The position numbers were made by a program, and so were the translations under genes. The notes under the pieces are model-generated. The model was given only the letters and a program-made list of their open reading frames with translations. It was not told the DNA's origin and did not search any database. From Diaporthe sp. PMI_573 (lineage: Eukaryota; Ascomycota; Sordariomycetes; Diaporthales; Diaporthaceae): a DNA stretch of 64,000 nucleotides. The stretch is taken from contig JAJTUP010000127.1 of assembly GCA_021399435.1 (NCBI GenBank), positions 1-64,000 of the forward strand, in the 5' to 3' direction. Below are positions 11,041 through 21,840 of this stretch, piece by piece; the stretch's first letter is position 1, and every line of letters starts with the position of its first letter.

Positions 11041-13278
11041 TTAAAGAGAAATCAAAAAAAAACCTAAGATTAGACTAGTAGAGGCTATAGGAAGTAGCCA
11101 CAAATTAAATAATAATAGGCCTATAAAGGCTAAGAGTATTAGATAACTAGCTAATAAAGCTGATATTAATCTAATAAGTATCAAGAAACTAACTAGTAAA
11201 CTTAATACTAGCTTGATAATAGGAAAATGTTTCTAGATAAAGGCCTATTAAGAAGCTATTAAGTATTATATAAGTAGAGGAAGGTTTGAAAAATCAACAT
11301 ATTAGAATTAAGTATAAACAACCTTAAAAATATCTAGGTTAAAGGGGGACTAGAAGGGTCCCTAAAAAAGCAACGTAAGGGTATTATTATCCCTACTCCT
11401 AAAAAACCAAACCCCCTCTACTAGCACCAATTACTAAGCCACCATATCTCTAAGTAACTAGTGGGGGAGAGCTATCTACATCTTATAGGTCATCTCCTGT
11501 AGCAGCAACAGAAACCCTTCCAGCCAGGCCCTAAAAGCGTCATCTATAACCTACAAAACCTCCAAGAGAAACCCCTAAACCAAGCCGTACCAAACTAGAA
11601 ACCCGTTATCAGCCAGGACTAGACATAGTATCTTACAGTAAGTATTAACCAGGTCCCTTAAGATCTTCTCACAAAGGATATCTACCAAGTCAGCCAAGCT
11701 AAACTATACTAGATAAAGCAGGTATAAATTAGCTAGGGCCTATAATTGAAAGACACTAGCCTCTATAATGGCCAAGTCCTAAGTAGATTAGCATATAATT
11801 ATATCTCGAAATATAGAGGACTTATGTTTATAACCTCAATCCATTTCTTCTCCTAGGAGCCTCTCTTATACTTTAGGTTTTCTACCATTTTCTAAAACAT
11901 TAAAATACTATTTAGTTTATTTATAGATAGGTTTATTAAGGTTTAGGCTAAGTAAACCTATAAGGTTAATAGCTAGTTCTCTTATACTATTAATAGAGGA
12001 AGATTCGCAGCCTAGGCAATTCCCCTTAAAAGGGCTCTTACAAAATATAGGTTGGTAATCAACTTAATAATTAAAGGATCCCCCTATAATGATTAATAGA
12101 AATAATAATAATAAATAAAAGGATACTTACTATTATATAAGGCAAGTAATACTTTTTAATACACTAATTATACTAAAAGCTTTCTAAACTAGTTATAATA
12201 TAGGGTACATCCTCCTATAAAGAAGGTATATCCTCCTCAAACCTCTTAAGAAAGCTATATATATAGGCTTTATAAGGGGCTCAGAACTAGATTACCTAAC
12301 TCTAGGTTTATACCCTCTCGTCCTACCTAGATAGGTTATATAAGGTTTAAATAACGTCCCTAAAGGCTACTACTATATACTACTAGCTAGAAGGTATTGC
12401 ATACTTAAGAGCCTTAGTAAGTATATACAACTATATAAACTTACTAGTAGAAGAAGCTAGTCCCTTTAGGGTTCAAGGTACTTTCAAGGGTCCCCTCTTA
12501 TTTAGTTTACCTAGTAATATAGTAACGCTTGCTACCACCTTGCGACAAGTTTAAGGAGTTTATAGGGTAATAGCAGGCTACTTACCAGCTACCTTCGAGA
12601 ACTTACCTTAAGTTATAGTCAAGGTATTACTTTATTTAGAGGAGGATAACTCTAAAGAGGAAGAGATAGTAAGAAGATTCATAATAGGGCCAGTATAATT
12701 ACTACCAAACCCCTTAAGACTTAAACCTGATAAGTTAGGGAACCTTGTAAACAGGTTATTTTGACCTTACAGGGAGGATAACTGTAAATAGTGTAAAGAG
12801 CTATCTTTACTAGTAGAATTAATAGAAGGAGAACGAAAGTAAACAGGGGCTAAAGGCCTAGGGCTAGAAGTACTTACTAAAGAAGACTAGGAATAATTAT
12901 AAGACCCCTCTAAAGAGAAAGATAATACCTTACCTAGTAGTAAGGGCGAGAAGCCCTTAAATGAGCTAGACAAGTAAGATATAATGAAGGTGTTGAGAAG
13001 GTATTATGAAAATTACTCAAAGCAGTAGGTAGAAGAGGGGCTATAGTAATAGCTTTAGAAGGTCGTAAGTTGTAGGTTAGAGGAAGAAAGAAGTTAGAAG
13101 CAGCCTAGCTGGCAGGCTATTTAAACTACACTGCCTGGTCAGTATGGCGACAAACGGGTCTCAAAGGGACTAGGACTATTTAGTGAATTACCAGAGGTAG
13201 TGACTTAAAGGTACCCGTAAAAGCCATACGAAAGCCGGTTTACAGCCCAAGGACGGGCCTTCGGGGGAAAGGCATAAT
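11041..13278 (+). other. Unexplained ~2.2-kb region between chromodomain and 3' LTR
   Basis: Standard fungal chromoviruses end soon after the chromodomain, but here about 2.2 kb precede the 3' LTR. Ignoring RIP stops, the plus-strand frame around 11430-11850 reads like coding sequence rich in Q, L and S, and further readable pieces follow at 11850-12900. I cannot assign a family. It could be an additional ORF of this element lineage, captured sequence, or another nested insertion. Confidence 0.5.
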
Positions 13279-13465
13279 TATAACGCCTAGGTAGAAGCCA
13301 CGCGAAAGCCCCGGCGAAAAGCCCCCACGTCTAGAAAAGGGCCCGAAGCCCCTATATCTTAGTTTAGCAAAGGCAAGAATTAGTCTTGCACCAGACCTAC
13401 ACCTAATATACATGTTAGCCTTTCCAGTTCACCAGACCATTGTGCCTAGTGCAGAGCCCATTACA
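13279..13465 (+). repeat. 3' LTR of chromovirus 1
   Basis: Gap-free 187-bp partner of 3548-3734, less mutated, preceded by a polypurine tract and followed by the CTATT duplication at 13466-13470. Confidence 0.9.
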
Positions 13466-15287
13466 CTATTTAACCCATTTAATCTACTAACCTTTAGAAA
13501 TATATCTCTCCTTTTAATACCTATAAAACTTGGTAATATTTCCGCGATAAGATAAACTAGTCTTTTTATAAATAGGGTTAAAAAAGTAGAAAAATTAAAC
13601 TCTATATACCTTAAAATAAAGGTATTTATTAGTATATAAAAAAACCTCTCCCTTAAAAAAGCCTACTATATTAAAAAGATCACCTTTAGGTTCCTAACAG
13701 CCTTAGAAAAAAAGTTCTAAAATTAAAGTATAATACTATAGTTACTAGACATATAAGTATAGACAAAATAATAAAACTTATAATATATAACTTTTGGTGG
13801 CCCAACCTTAAATACTCTATTAGAAAATATATTTACAACTATCTAAAATACCAATATAATAAAAACCTATATTATACTCTTTTTAATTATCTTTAGTCTA
13901 TAGAGCTATACTATAAACCCTGGAAATTAATTGCTATAGACTTTATTATAGACCTATTTTTCTCTATTAGGTATAATTTAATCTAAGTTATTATAAATAT
14001 ATTCTCTAAAATAGCTTACTTTATCTTTCTAAAGATTAAAAAAAAGAAAACTAATAACCTAATCTATGTCTTTACCAGGAAATATTGGCGCTTCTATAGG
14101 TCCCGCTAAACATTATCTTAAACAAAAATTTATACTTTACTGCTAAGCTATATTTAGATTTCTTAAAGCTTATCAGTATTAAAAGCCATATAAATATAAT
14201 ATTCTATCTCTAGACAGATAGATAAACAAAAAGATTAAACTAGATCCTTAAGGCCTACCTTTAATTCTTTATTAACTATAAAATATCTAACTAAAAAAAT
14301 CTATTACCTATAGCAAAATTTATATACAATAATTCCTTATTAGTAAGTACTAGCCTAACCCCTTTCTATACTAACTATAGTTACTACCTAGCTAGCAACA
14401 ACCTTTTTACTTAAAGAAAGAATACTTATTCTCTTTATCCTATAAATAAGTTATATATCTATTAAATAACTATAGTTTACTTAAAAACAACCAACCATTT
14501 TAAATATACCTACATCTATATAAAGTAGTATACAGATAATTAAAGAACTAACGCTTTATTCTTTATTAAAAGACAATTTATTATACTTAACGCCTGCTAC
14601 ATCTATACTTACCGCCCGGCTAAAAAGCTTAATTATAAGATACTAGGGCCCTTTTAAATTACCAAAGTTATCTTATCTATAGTCGTTAGGCTGGCCCTCT
14701 CTAAAGATTAGAGAATCTATAATTTCTTCTATACTTTTCTTATAAAACCTTACCATACTAGCATTTAGAAACGTCTTAACCTTAACCAGATCCTGCAAGA
14801 AATATCTCCTATTAAAGGCAAATATTTAGTAGAGAAAGTCAAGGACTCTAATAAAACCAATAATTAGGTAAGGTACCTTATTAAGTAGAAAGGCTGGCCC
14901 GCTAAAAAGGATTAGACGTGGAAACCCTATAAATACTTTAACGGTAAAGGCGCCCGACAACTTGTTACTCTCTTTTATTAGCAATATCCAGACAAACTAC
15001 GTAACCTACAAACTACCGGACTTAAGGCCGAGCCTTAAGAAAGGAGGAGATGGTGTTATACGGAAGAGATCTATTATGTAGTGGAGCATGTTAGGCAGCC
15101 AGCGGGCCCTGTGTGCTAGCTAATGGAATAGGAGCCTCAGGCATCTAGACTCGATAGACTATATATGGCGCGAGTCTAGCATTTGTATCTAGGGAGGATC
15201 CTTGAACCTCAAGGATCCCTTAGGCCCCCTTAGAGATTATCGTTGAAATACCACAAGCCCTATACATACACACTAGCCCTTGTAACA
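13466..15287 (+). mobile_element. 3' part of a second RIP-degraded chromovirus
   Basis: Immediately right of chromovirus 1 the plus strand reads as the 3' end of another Ty3/gypsy pol. An integrase zinc-finger region (H...L.GH...DKT, FWWP, then C remnants) lies near 13760-13870. The integrase core reads IAIDFI.DL near 13930-13970, then a TAFHPQTDGQTER-like segment (14190-14240). A chromodomain follows at about 14815-14945 (readable as YL.KWKGWPAKKDWTWEPYKY). A purine-rich AAGGAGGAGATGG precedes a probable 3' LTR at 15054. The 5' part of the element is not visible; chromovirus 1 inserted beside or into it. Confidence 0.85.
15054..15287 (+). repeat. Probable 3' LTR of chromovirus 2
   Basis: The segment starts TGTTATACGG directly after a polypurine tract and ends CCCTTGTAACA, fitting the TG...CA rule, length about 234 bp. 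It includes a perfect 10-bp hairpin with ACC loop at 15196-15218 (GGATCCTTGA/TCAAGGATCC). No matching 5' LTR is in the window, so the right boundary is an inference; HET-like coding sequence begins immediately afterwards. Confidence 0.55.
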
Positions 15288-15600
15288 CACCCGAACAAGC
15301 ACAGAAGACGGGCGAAGGGTCCGCTCGAAATGTCGAGGTGTTTATCAGGCGCGACAAGGAGCTGACGTATGCTGGAGGATTCGCTCACCATTACTTTCTC
15401 CACCCCGAAAGGGACGAACCTGAGGAGAATGACGAGCTTCAGAGTCACCTGTCGAATCGTGGGTGGTGCTTTCAAGAATCGATCCTACCCACCCGGACAC
15501 TTCACTTCGCCCAAGACGAGATGTGTTGGACATGCAGAACCGACAGCTTCTGCGAATGCAGCTACGGGTCGATCGCCCCGAAGAAGCACTTGGCTTTGTC
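15281..15600 (+). pseudogene. HET-domain gene fragment (heterokaryon incompatibility)
   Basis: The plus frame encodes SARNVEVFIRR, then GFAHHYF, then the diagnostic HET-domain block NRGWCFQESILPTRTLHF followed by DEMCWTC and CECS. In HET proteins this W-x-x-QE...R-x-L-x-F stretch is the last third of the domain. The first two thirds are missing: the left end coincides with the probable LTR end at 15287. On the right, similarity stops near 15590-15600 where the antisense Fet4-like gene begins. HET proteins trigger cell death on non-self recognition between fungal strains; this fragment cannot. Confidence 0.8.
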
Positions 15601-15619
15601 TCCATTGCCACCAAACGAC

Positions 15620-17090
15620 CGACAAAAGCAAGGACCCTCAATCTCCGTGTATACAAATTATGGAGATCCACTCGCCGTCGGGAGTCCAAGATATTATGGC
15701 CGGTAATAAGTATCATCATAAAGAATGACTCGACGATACTAGGAGGGATGTTGGAAAGCAGTTGGCCTGTTTCGGTCCACTTCATCAAGCTTGAGCCAAC
15801 GATGAGACCAATGATCAAGAGTACACCGAGAACGACGGTGATCTCGTGTGCACAAATAGCACCCAATTTCACAGAGAGGCGGAAATTGATCGAGTTGTTC
15901 TGTACTTGTTCGGTCACCGGAGGCTGGATGCCCGTCTCCATAAAGACATTGCTGTCGTCCAGGATGACCTCTCCGAAGGCAGCTTGCTGGTAGTCATCAA
16001 GCCGAGCTTGCACGTTGCGTAGGACAAAGCCGTCGTTCAGGCCTATCAATCCGGCATAAGTTCCGATAAGCAGCCACCAGTTGGAATTGAATGCCATGAC
16101 GGGGCCGATGCACAGCCAGACCACAAGGACCACGATCAGGATCGTAATTCCGATAAGAGTCCCGACGAGGTCGGCGTAGTAAAAGATGGCCCTCTGCAGC
16201 CTGCTGACCTTGGGTCCGGGAATAACAATAGTAGGGTTGGGGGTGGCATCACCAGTGATGATCCGAAGCTTGAGCTCGATCGCAGCATCGGCCTCGAAGA
16301 TTTGAGTCAGACATTTCCACATGTAGCGTTCGTGGCGCTCGCGAATGTTGGCCAGAAAAACGAAGATAAGCACCATCCACGCGGACGTGGCCGAGTTGAT
16401 GTAGAGTTGCCAGGTATCGCTTCATCCCATGTATTTCCCGAACCCGAGCCAGACGAAGATACCTGCCCAGAATAAGCCCACTGTGATAATATGGCCCATG
16501 GCTTCGGAGGCAAGCGTAGAGATGCGCCCTACCCAGGTCTCGGCCGGGAGCCCTGGGGAAAGTCCGACTTGTTCGGAGCTCTCGAAGTGCGTTCGGTCGA
16601 CAGTGTTCCAGCGGTCACTCCTCATGATGTATCGGAGCATCCTGAGGTGGCTCAGGGAGCGGGACCTGAGACGTGCAGAAGCACGGAGATGTGTGTCGTA
16701 AGCGTTTAGCTGTTGGCGCATGAGAAGCGAGTCGAACACGTAGCTGACAATGGCCTGGAGGTCCGAGATAATGACTGTCCACTCTGGCGAATCACCATAG
16801 GAAATACCCAGGAACGCCCATATAAGGAGGCAAGCCAGGATGAGTAAGAAGACAGGCTCCGACCCAGAGGCTTGCACTAGACGGTCCAACCAACGGTTTA
16901 ACCTTCGTCCCTTGGGCTTGGCGGCAAATTTCGTAGCATATTGATCGGTGACAGCTTCAGCAAGGGCAGCGTCTTTCCCCGCAGGACTCGAAGCCATAAC
17001 GAGGACATGTTGGGTTGGTGCGGCCTCTTCGATGGAGCCTTTGACACCGGGGGCTCGGAGAGCATCAATGAGTTGCCTGAGGGTGAACAT
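15620..17090 (-). pseudogene. Fet4-like low-affinity iron permease, nonsense-mutated
   Basis: The minus frame from the ATG at 17088-17090 encodes a low-affinity iron permease family protein (PF04120): a cytosolic N-terminus, then SEPVFLLIL...FLGI (about residues 77-97), ISDLQAIVSYVFDSLLMRQQLNAY, and a membrane segment ending GIFVWLGFGKYMG at residue 222. Next is an in-frame TGA (16422-16424). The same frame then continues with SDTWQLYINSATSAW and on through LANIRERHERY, FNSNWWLLIGTYAGL and FVLRNVQARLD to a last membrane region (HNILDSRRRVDLHNLYTRRL) near 15640. The stop stands where the family has Trp, so TGG became TGA. No splice signals could remove it. The 3' end overlaps or abuts the HET fragment on the other strand, so the original stop may be lost. 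Confidence 0.82.
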
Positions 17091-18559
17091 GATGTTTCAC
17101 GGTTGCTTCTGGGCATGGAAAAGAGCCTCGATAAGTTCACGGCCGCTCTATATTAGTTTCGGGGGTATCATACGAACAGTACGTAGAGCGAATATTAGCT
17201 TCGAAATGCTGCTCCCACCTTTTGGCAGATATTCTGGCGCGGTCGCACCTTATGGCAACCAAACTAGGGGGCGAATTAATATGCCCTGGAGATTTGGTGT
17301 GAAATTCGTCAGTTCCATCGGGCAGAAATTTGCTTATCAGAGAATAACGTGGAATTCGACCTGGTCGAGAGATATCAGAAGATCTCGTATGACCTGACGG
17401 AAACAGTAAGCCAAGATTAGTGGGCTTGTTGGCTAGAGATGTGTCTGAAGAGAAGAGAGTGACGGTCCAACGAAGAGAGAAAACGATGCACTTTTGCTGA
17501 TCTTGTAGGCAGGTAGTTCGCGATAGCGCCCAGCGAGTGTGCAGGGTTACTGGGGTTGTAAGCTGGGTGACTCACAGACCTTGCGGGATATTCTACCCCG
17601 TCATGTAGACTGGAGATATCTTGATGGAGCCACAACAAGAGACAAAATGCCTCATACCGACTCGGGTTGATATTCCGAAGTGCCGAGGCAGGGATCCTGC
17701 AGTTTGCAGAAGGACCCTTCTCGATTCTTTAAAATACCGTCAGCATAAGGAGGCCAGCTGGCACGGCAGCTACTGTGCGTCGCCTCCGGGACTGACCTCG
17801 TCAGCAACAATTTCTAATCTTCAGCAGTAGGCCCACAAACTCATCCGCACTCCTTCCAGTAATACTACCGGCCCCAATGGACCCGACAGTTTAGCCTCCA
17901 TCGACGAGCTGCAGATGTGAGTGCAAGAAATCCGGCGTGTATGTGACACAACCTATCCCGTCTGCATATGTCGTTCCGTCACAGTGGCTGTGTACCCTAG
18001 TTTGTGCAAGCTCGACCAGGAAGCCAAAGGACAGAGCCCAAGGAGTGGCTTTTAGCACCTGAACCTTCCATGTCGCCATTCCATCGGCTGGCTGTTAATA
18101 ACGATTCTACTGCAGAGTTGGAGACTGCGCCTCGGTATTAAGCGCTGAGCTTCGCATCGACACGCACACTGGGCACAGCAGGATACTCCCATACTGTAGG
18201 AGGTAGGCTGGCTGGCAGGTATAAAGCCGGGGAGCCATGTGCGTTCGAAGGGCTGGCTGCTGGAGGTCTTCATTTCCTCAGGCTTTCTAATTCTCGTGGA
18301 AGGCGATCAGTATTCGCCATATCGCAATCGTGCAAACTTGCGGACTGAGGTCTTTTGCTTTATTTAAAGCCCGTCTCTCGGCTTGGCGAAAGTAGACCCT
18401 TGAGATTTATTTGTCTACTACTAAGAGATTTTGCGCCCTTCTCAGAGACAACAATTTTTAAACTCATTCTTCGCAATCCTCATCACAAGCTCCATCGGGT
18501 CAAACCACCTTGCTCCCTTGACCACACAGCCCCCACGAATCTAGACAACGAACAACAAG
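17091..18559. other. Intergenic, no recognised gene
   Basis: Only short overlapping open frames without family resemblance. The last ~200 bases are pyrimidine-rich and probably include the promoter and 5' UTR of the gene starting at 18560. Confidence 0.5.
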
Positions 18560-18820
18560 ATGGGCCTCATCACCGGAGCAATCAAGCTCATTGTCGGTAT
18601 CGTAGCCCTCCTGGTCTTCATCGCCCTCATCGGCGGCGCCATCTTCGTCTACCGCGCCCGCCGCGTGAAGAGCGGCCAGGTGGACGAGATTGAATACAAA
18701 GGCCTTCCCCCCACTCTTTCACACAACCCGCCGGTGGGGATCCAAAAGCCGCACCCTGTGCATGGGGCTGTCCCTGCGGGAGATCCCTACGGGCAGTATT
18801 TCCGTAATGGGAAGCCATGA
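18560..18820 (+). CDS. Small single-pass membrane protein, 86 aa
   Basis: A single-exon 86-codon gene. Residues 1-28 form a hydrophobic segment (GAIKLIVGIVALLVFIALIG) directly followed by the basic run RARRVKSG, giving one N-terminal membrane anchor with the tail probably cytosolic. The tail is rich in Pro and Gly (NPPVGIQKPHPVHG) and ends near PYGQYFRNGKP. The ATG lies in a good fungal context (ACAAGATGGGC) after a pyrimidine-rich leader. Codon use is GC-rich at third positions, like real genes here. I recognise the type (short conserved fungal hypothetical) but no function. Confidence 0.75.
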   Translation: MGLITGAIKLIVGIVALLVFIALIGGAIFVYRARRVKSGQVDEIEYKGLPPTLSHNPPVGIQKPHPVHGAVPAGDPYGQYFRNGKP

Positions 18821-19970
18821 CCTATCTGTGGAGGGAGCGGAGCAGAGGGCTGATAGTTTGATAGTCTTGAGGGTTTGGGTTTGGATGGCGTCAGGGAGGT
18901 TTCCCGGGGGACAGAAAGGGAGGTGTTTAGCGGAATTTTGTGCCAGTGAGCTCGGGACAGATGTACGGACTGCATGGCCTGTAACGGCTTGTGACTGTTT
19001 CTTTATCCAGCTATGGAAATGAATTCGACTTCTTCAGGAGAAATGGCTTGGAATTATTGTGGATGCTTCCGCATGTCCTCCTCCCCTCCCCACCTCAGGT
19101 GTCCATCGCTAGTGTTCTCTCCAAACTCTGCTGCCATGGTTTGATACCCGCTTGGTCGTTAGCGTTGAACGGCCTCCCCCGTCCCTAAGCATCTCGACCA
19201 TGTGGTTGGTGCGTGGAATAGGGGCGGAGACGAGTACTAGTACATCTGCCATCTGATGACTTGTGTGTTCCGAGTGGAATAGGCTCTTACTATTTATATT
19301 ACCACCGCGGGGTAGATGCGCAGTTTTCGGGCAGTCCGATTCGTCCCGGCGGAGGGATCTAAACTTCGAAACGATTCAACCAGTGACTCCAACACTGGCC
19401 CACTTTGGCCACCTCTGGTGCCCTCAGACCTGGACTGGAAAAAAGGAATGTATCTCTAGCCTTTCCCTATTAGAAATAGGGTTAATGCACAAGCTGAAGT
19501 AGCGAAAGGATTGGTATAGAGCTGGGACTTTGTCGCTTTTGTCTGGAACTGAACCGCTAGCTCACCGAGATAGAAAAGGTTGAACGTGAAGATGCTATAG
19601 GTAGGTGCCCAGGCGGACGCATAATGCTGCTCACTCTCGTGAAATCGGCGTCAAAATAAGCTACAAACGGATCGAGCAGATCGGTCTTGGCACTGCAAGG
19701 TGCTGCTAAGGAATGGGTGGATAAGGGCGCTAGCGTGGCAGTTGACAGGCCTTGGCTGGTCCTGTACCTGTACATGGACCAATCTGCGCCAGTCGCCCCC
19801 AACGTCGAGGCACGGTTGGTTGTAAAGCCTCCAGCCAAAGCGTGTTTCGTTAGAGCCTTGTTTCTACGTTGTACTATCCCCTAACACTAGGCTCGCACGC
19901 CACCGTATCCGCCGTCGGGCGATCCAAAAATAATGAGTGGTTTTTGCTCGTCTCAGACCCACAGCGGCAC

Positions 19971-19999
19971 TAAGCCGAGGGTTGACCAGTCTCGGCTTA
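19971..19999. repeat. 9-bp perfect hairpin
   Basis: TAAGCCGAG and CTCGGCTTA flank an 11-base spacer. It lies directly beside a larger inverted repeat, which suggests a foldback or MITE-like remnant. Confidence 0.6.
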
Positions 20000-20154
20000 T
20001 ACACCTCTACAGGCATCCCAAACGTTAAATCGTGTACAACTTTTTCTATTGGTAATTTTGGACCCACCAGGTCACACTTTGCCCAATTTGCTAACAAAAG
20101 CGACCTTGGGTGGAGAAGTCTCCATTTAACGTATGGGATGCCTGCAGAGGTGTA
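20000..20154. repeat. 31-bp imperfect inverted repeat with 93-bp spacer
   Basis: The left arm 20000-20030 (TACACCTCTACAGGCATCCC...) pairs with 20124-20154 with only two or three mismatches. A small internal palindrome could mark a miniature inverted-repeat element or a structured transcript. No target duplication was found by eye. Confidence 0.65.
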
Positions 20155-20436
20155 TAGCAACTGGCGGCGATTGGTAGAACCTCTTCAGACCGTTATTTTG
20201 GCCCACAAATTTACTCCTTTCGGATGCAGAAGCTTGCGTGGTCGGTCCTTCTTGGTTACAACACATGTACCACGTTTCTTTTCGGAAGGTGATTGTGGCG
20301 ATTCCCCTATCAGCGAATTTTTCGTCAATTCAACGCGATTTCGGTCCTCTTTGTGATGCACTGCCACTGATGCCATTTCCCCCAATTGCTCGTCTAAGAC
20401 CCCCCAACCCCCCGAATTCAATTTGACTTTGCGGAG

Positions 20437-21840
20437 ATGGCAGCTAGAAGCGACGACACGTTAGATCAGATACAAAATGAGAAACCCAACCAGTCAAGGC
20501 CGCCGGGCCGGCCACACGACCAACATCGACTCTGCGCCGCAGTCGACAGGCTCACCGTCGCCAAACGTGGCAGGAACAATTTCGTACCGGCCGAGCAGAC
20601 GCGGCTCAGGAACAGTCTCCTGGGCATCGTCGGCTTCCTCGAGCTCGCCAATGCGGGCGACTTCGCCGCCAACGTCTGGAACGAGGTGCCCGTTCCTACC
20701 CACGCCGTCGTCCTTATGGCCATTGGCGGTGCTTTTGCCCTCCTGATGTCGGTCTTTGCCTTCCGCGACGCCCTCCTGAGCTGGCCTAATGTCTGCATGC
20801 TGCGTGAGGAGCGCCGGCGGCTCTGCCATGAGAGGGTGGGGCGGCTGAAAGAAGAAGACGAGTCCCGGAAGCAGACGCGCGACCTCGACATCCTGCTTGA
20901 TGTCACCTGGCGTGAACTTGGTATCGAGACAATCAACCGCTTCGGCCTGGACCTGCTGATGGGCTCCGGCGCCGTCATGATCGGCGTCGGCACCTTCATG
21001 GCCATCGGCGGCGCCAACAAGAAAGTCTGGTTCGCTAGCAACCTGCTGTCCGGCTACGTCGGCAACGCGCCGCTCGCCGTCTACGCGCTCATAAATTCCG
21101 CGTGGGCATGCTTTATCTGCGCCAGGGCGGGCCAGCACCGGGCGGCCGCGGCGGCGTCGCTGGAAAGCAAGCAGAAGCAGGGACAGGGCATGGGCATGGG
21201 CGAAAAAGACCACCCGGTCTGGGCGGCGGTGCGGCGGCGGGTGCGCAATGTGCAGATTTATACGGCCATGACCGGCGTGGCTAGCATCCTGGGCGGCGTG
21301 GGCTCGATGATGACGGCGACATTGTGGTACGGCTACGTGATCCTGATACCCGTCATTGTCTCCTCGGTGCTGTGCAACGTCTGGTGGCGCCACGGCCTGG
21401 GCTACGACCGCCCCCTCTTCGGCGACGACGCGTGGGACATGAGCGCCGCCTCGCTCACGTCGGAGATGGAGTACGTGGCGCGCGCACAGGACGCTTTCAG
21501 GCGGGACCGGGCGACGGCGGGCGGCGAGTTGGGGGCGGACCTCGAGTCTCTGGAGTCGGTGCTGGCATTCATGGTCGCCAACGACCTGTTTGAGGATTTT
21601 TGCCTGCGGCTGCTCAGGGATAAGGAGCTGGCGCCTGGGCTTTTCCCTGTCAACCGCGCGAGTTTCACCATTGAGGCAGCTGGTCTGCTTGAGGCGGCGC
21701 GAAAGCAACCTGCGGGCCGCGTGTTGGACGCGGCGAACAAGTGCGTGCGGGAGGACGGACTGCGGCGGTTCCAGTCGCGCGAGCGGTATCTAGCGGAGGC
21801 GCTTATGACTTGCTTGTACATCTCGCATTCTGGAGCATAG
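20437..21840 (+). CDS. Multi-pass membrane protein, 467 aa, unknown function
   Basis: A single-exon, GC-rich gene. The N-terminal ~55 residues are polar. Hydrophobic segments lie at about 87-108 (VVLMAIGGAFALLMSVFAF), 170-193 (LLMGSGAVMIGVGTFMAIGG), 203-230, and 275-317 (two close helices ending VILIPVIVSSVLCNVWW). A basic/acidic stretch at 122-150 (REERRRLCHERVGRLKEEDESRK) is probably a cytosolic helix. The C-terminal 140 residues are soluble and helical. It resembles fungal-only conserved membrane proteins of unknown role; I do not recognise a named family. It is intact, unlike its pseudogene neighbours. The long antisense open frame is a codon-bias shadow. Confidence 0.85.
   Translation: MAARSDDTLDQIQNEKPNQSRPPGRPHDQHRLCAAVDRLTVAKRGRNNFVPAEQTRLRNSLLGIVGFLELANAGDFAANVWNEVPVPTHAVVLMAIGGAFALLMSVFAFRDALLSWPNVCMLREERRRLCHERVGRLKEEDESRKQTRDLDILLDVTWRELGIETINRFGLDLLMGSGAVMIGVGTFMAIGGANKKVWFASNLLSGYVGNAPLAVYALINSAWACFICARAGQHRAAAAASLESKQKQGQGMGMGEKDHPVWAAVRRRVRNVQIYTAMTGVASILGGVGSMMTATLWYGYVILIPVIVSSVLCNVWWRHGLGYDRPLFGDDAWDMSAASLTSEMEYVARAQDAFRRDRATAGGELGADLESLESVLAFMVANDLFEDFCLRLLRDKELAPGLFPVNRASFTIEAAGLLEAARKQPAGRVLDAANKCVREDGLRRFQSRERYLAEALMTCLYISHSGA

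Larger units (their letters stand above)
3548..13465 (+). mobile_element. Ty3/gypsy chromovirus, RIP-inactivated, with nested insertion
   Basis: Identical-length 187-bp direct repeats at 3548-3734 and 13279-13465 are LTRs beginning TATAACG (TGTAACG before RIP) and ending CCCATTACA. The flanking 5-mers, CTATT at 3543-3547 and CTATT at 13466-13470, form a target-site duplication, so the element is structurally complete. A purine-rich tract (GGGGGAAAGG) precedes the 3' LTR. Between the LTRs lie remnants of gag, reverse transcriptase, RNase H, integrase and a chromodomain, all full of stops. A pogo-type transposon occupies 5917-8241; without it the element is about 7.6 kb. The many transitions between the LTRs are the RIP signature and prevent simple dating. 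Confidence 0.92.
18821..20436. other. Intergenic, with two adjacent inverted repeats
   Basis: No convincing gene. The notable structures are two adjoining hairpins at 19971-20154, listed separately. Short open frames here lack coding character. Confidence 0.5.

Noticed and set aside
16422..16424. TGA in the Fet4-like gene as an intron or recoded codon
   Set aside because: No GT/AG pair nearby removes it in frame, and fungi of this group do not use selenocysteine; a TGG-to-TGA nonsense change is simpler.
20494..21708. 404-codon open frame antisense to the 467-aa membrane protein gene
   Set aside because: Its product is His/Arg/Pro/Ala-rich low-complexity sequence, the typical shadow of a GC-biased gene on the other strand.
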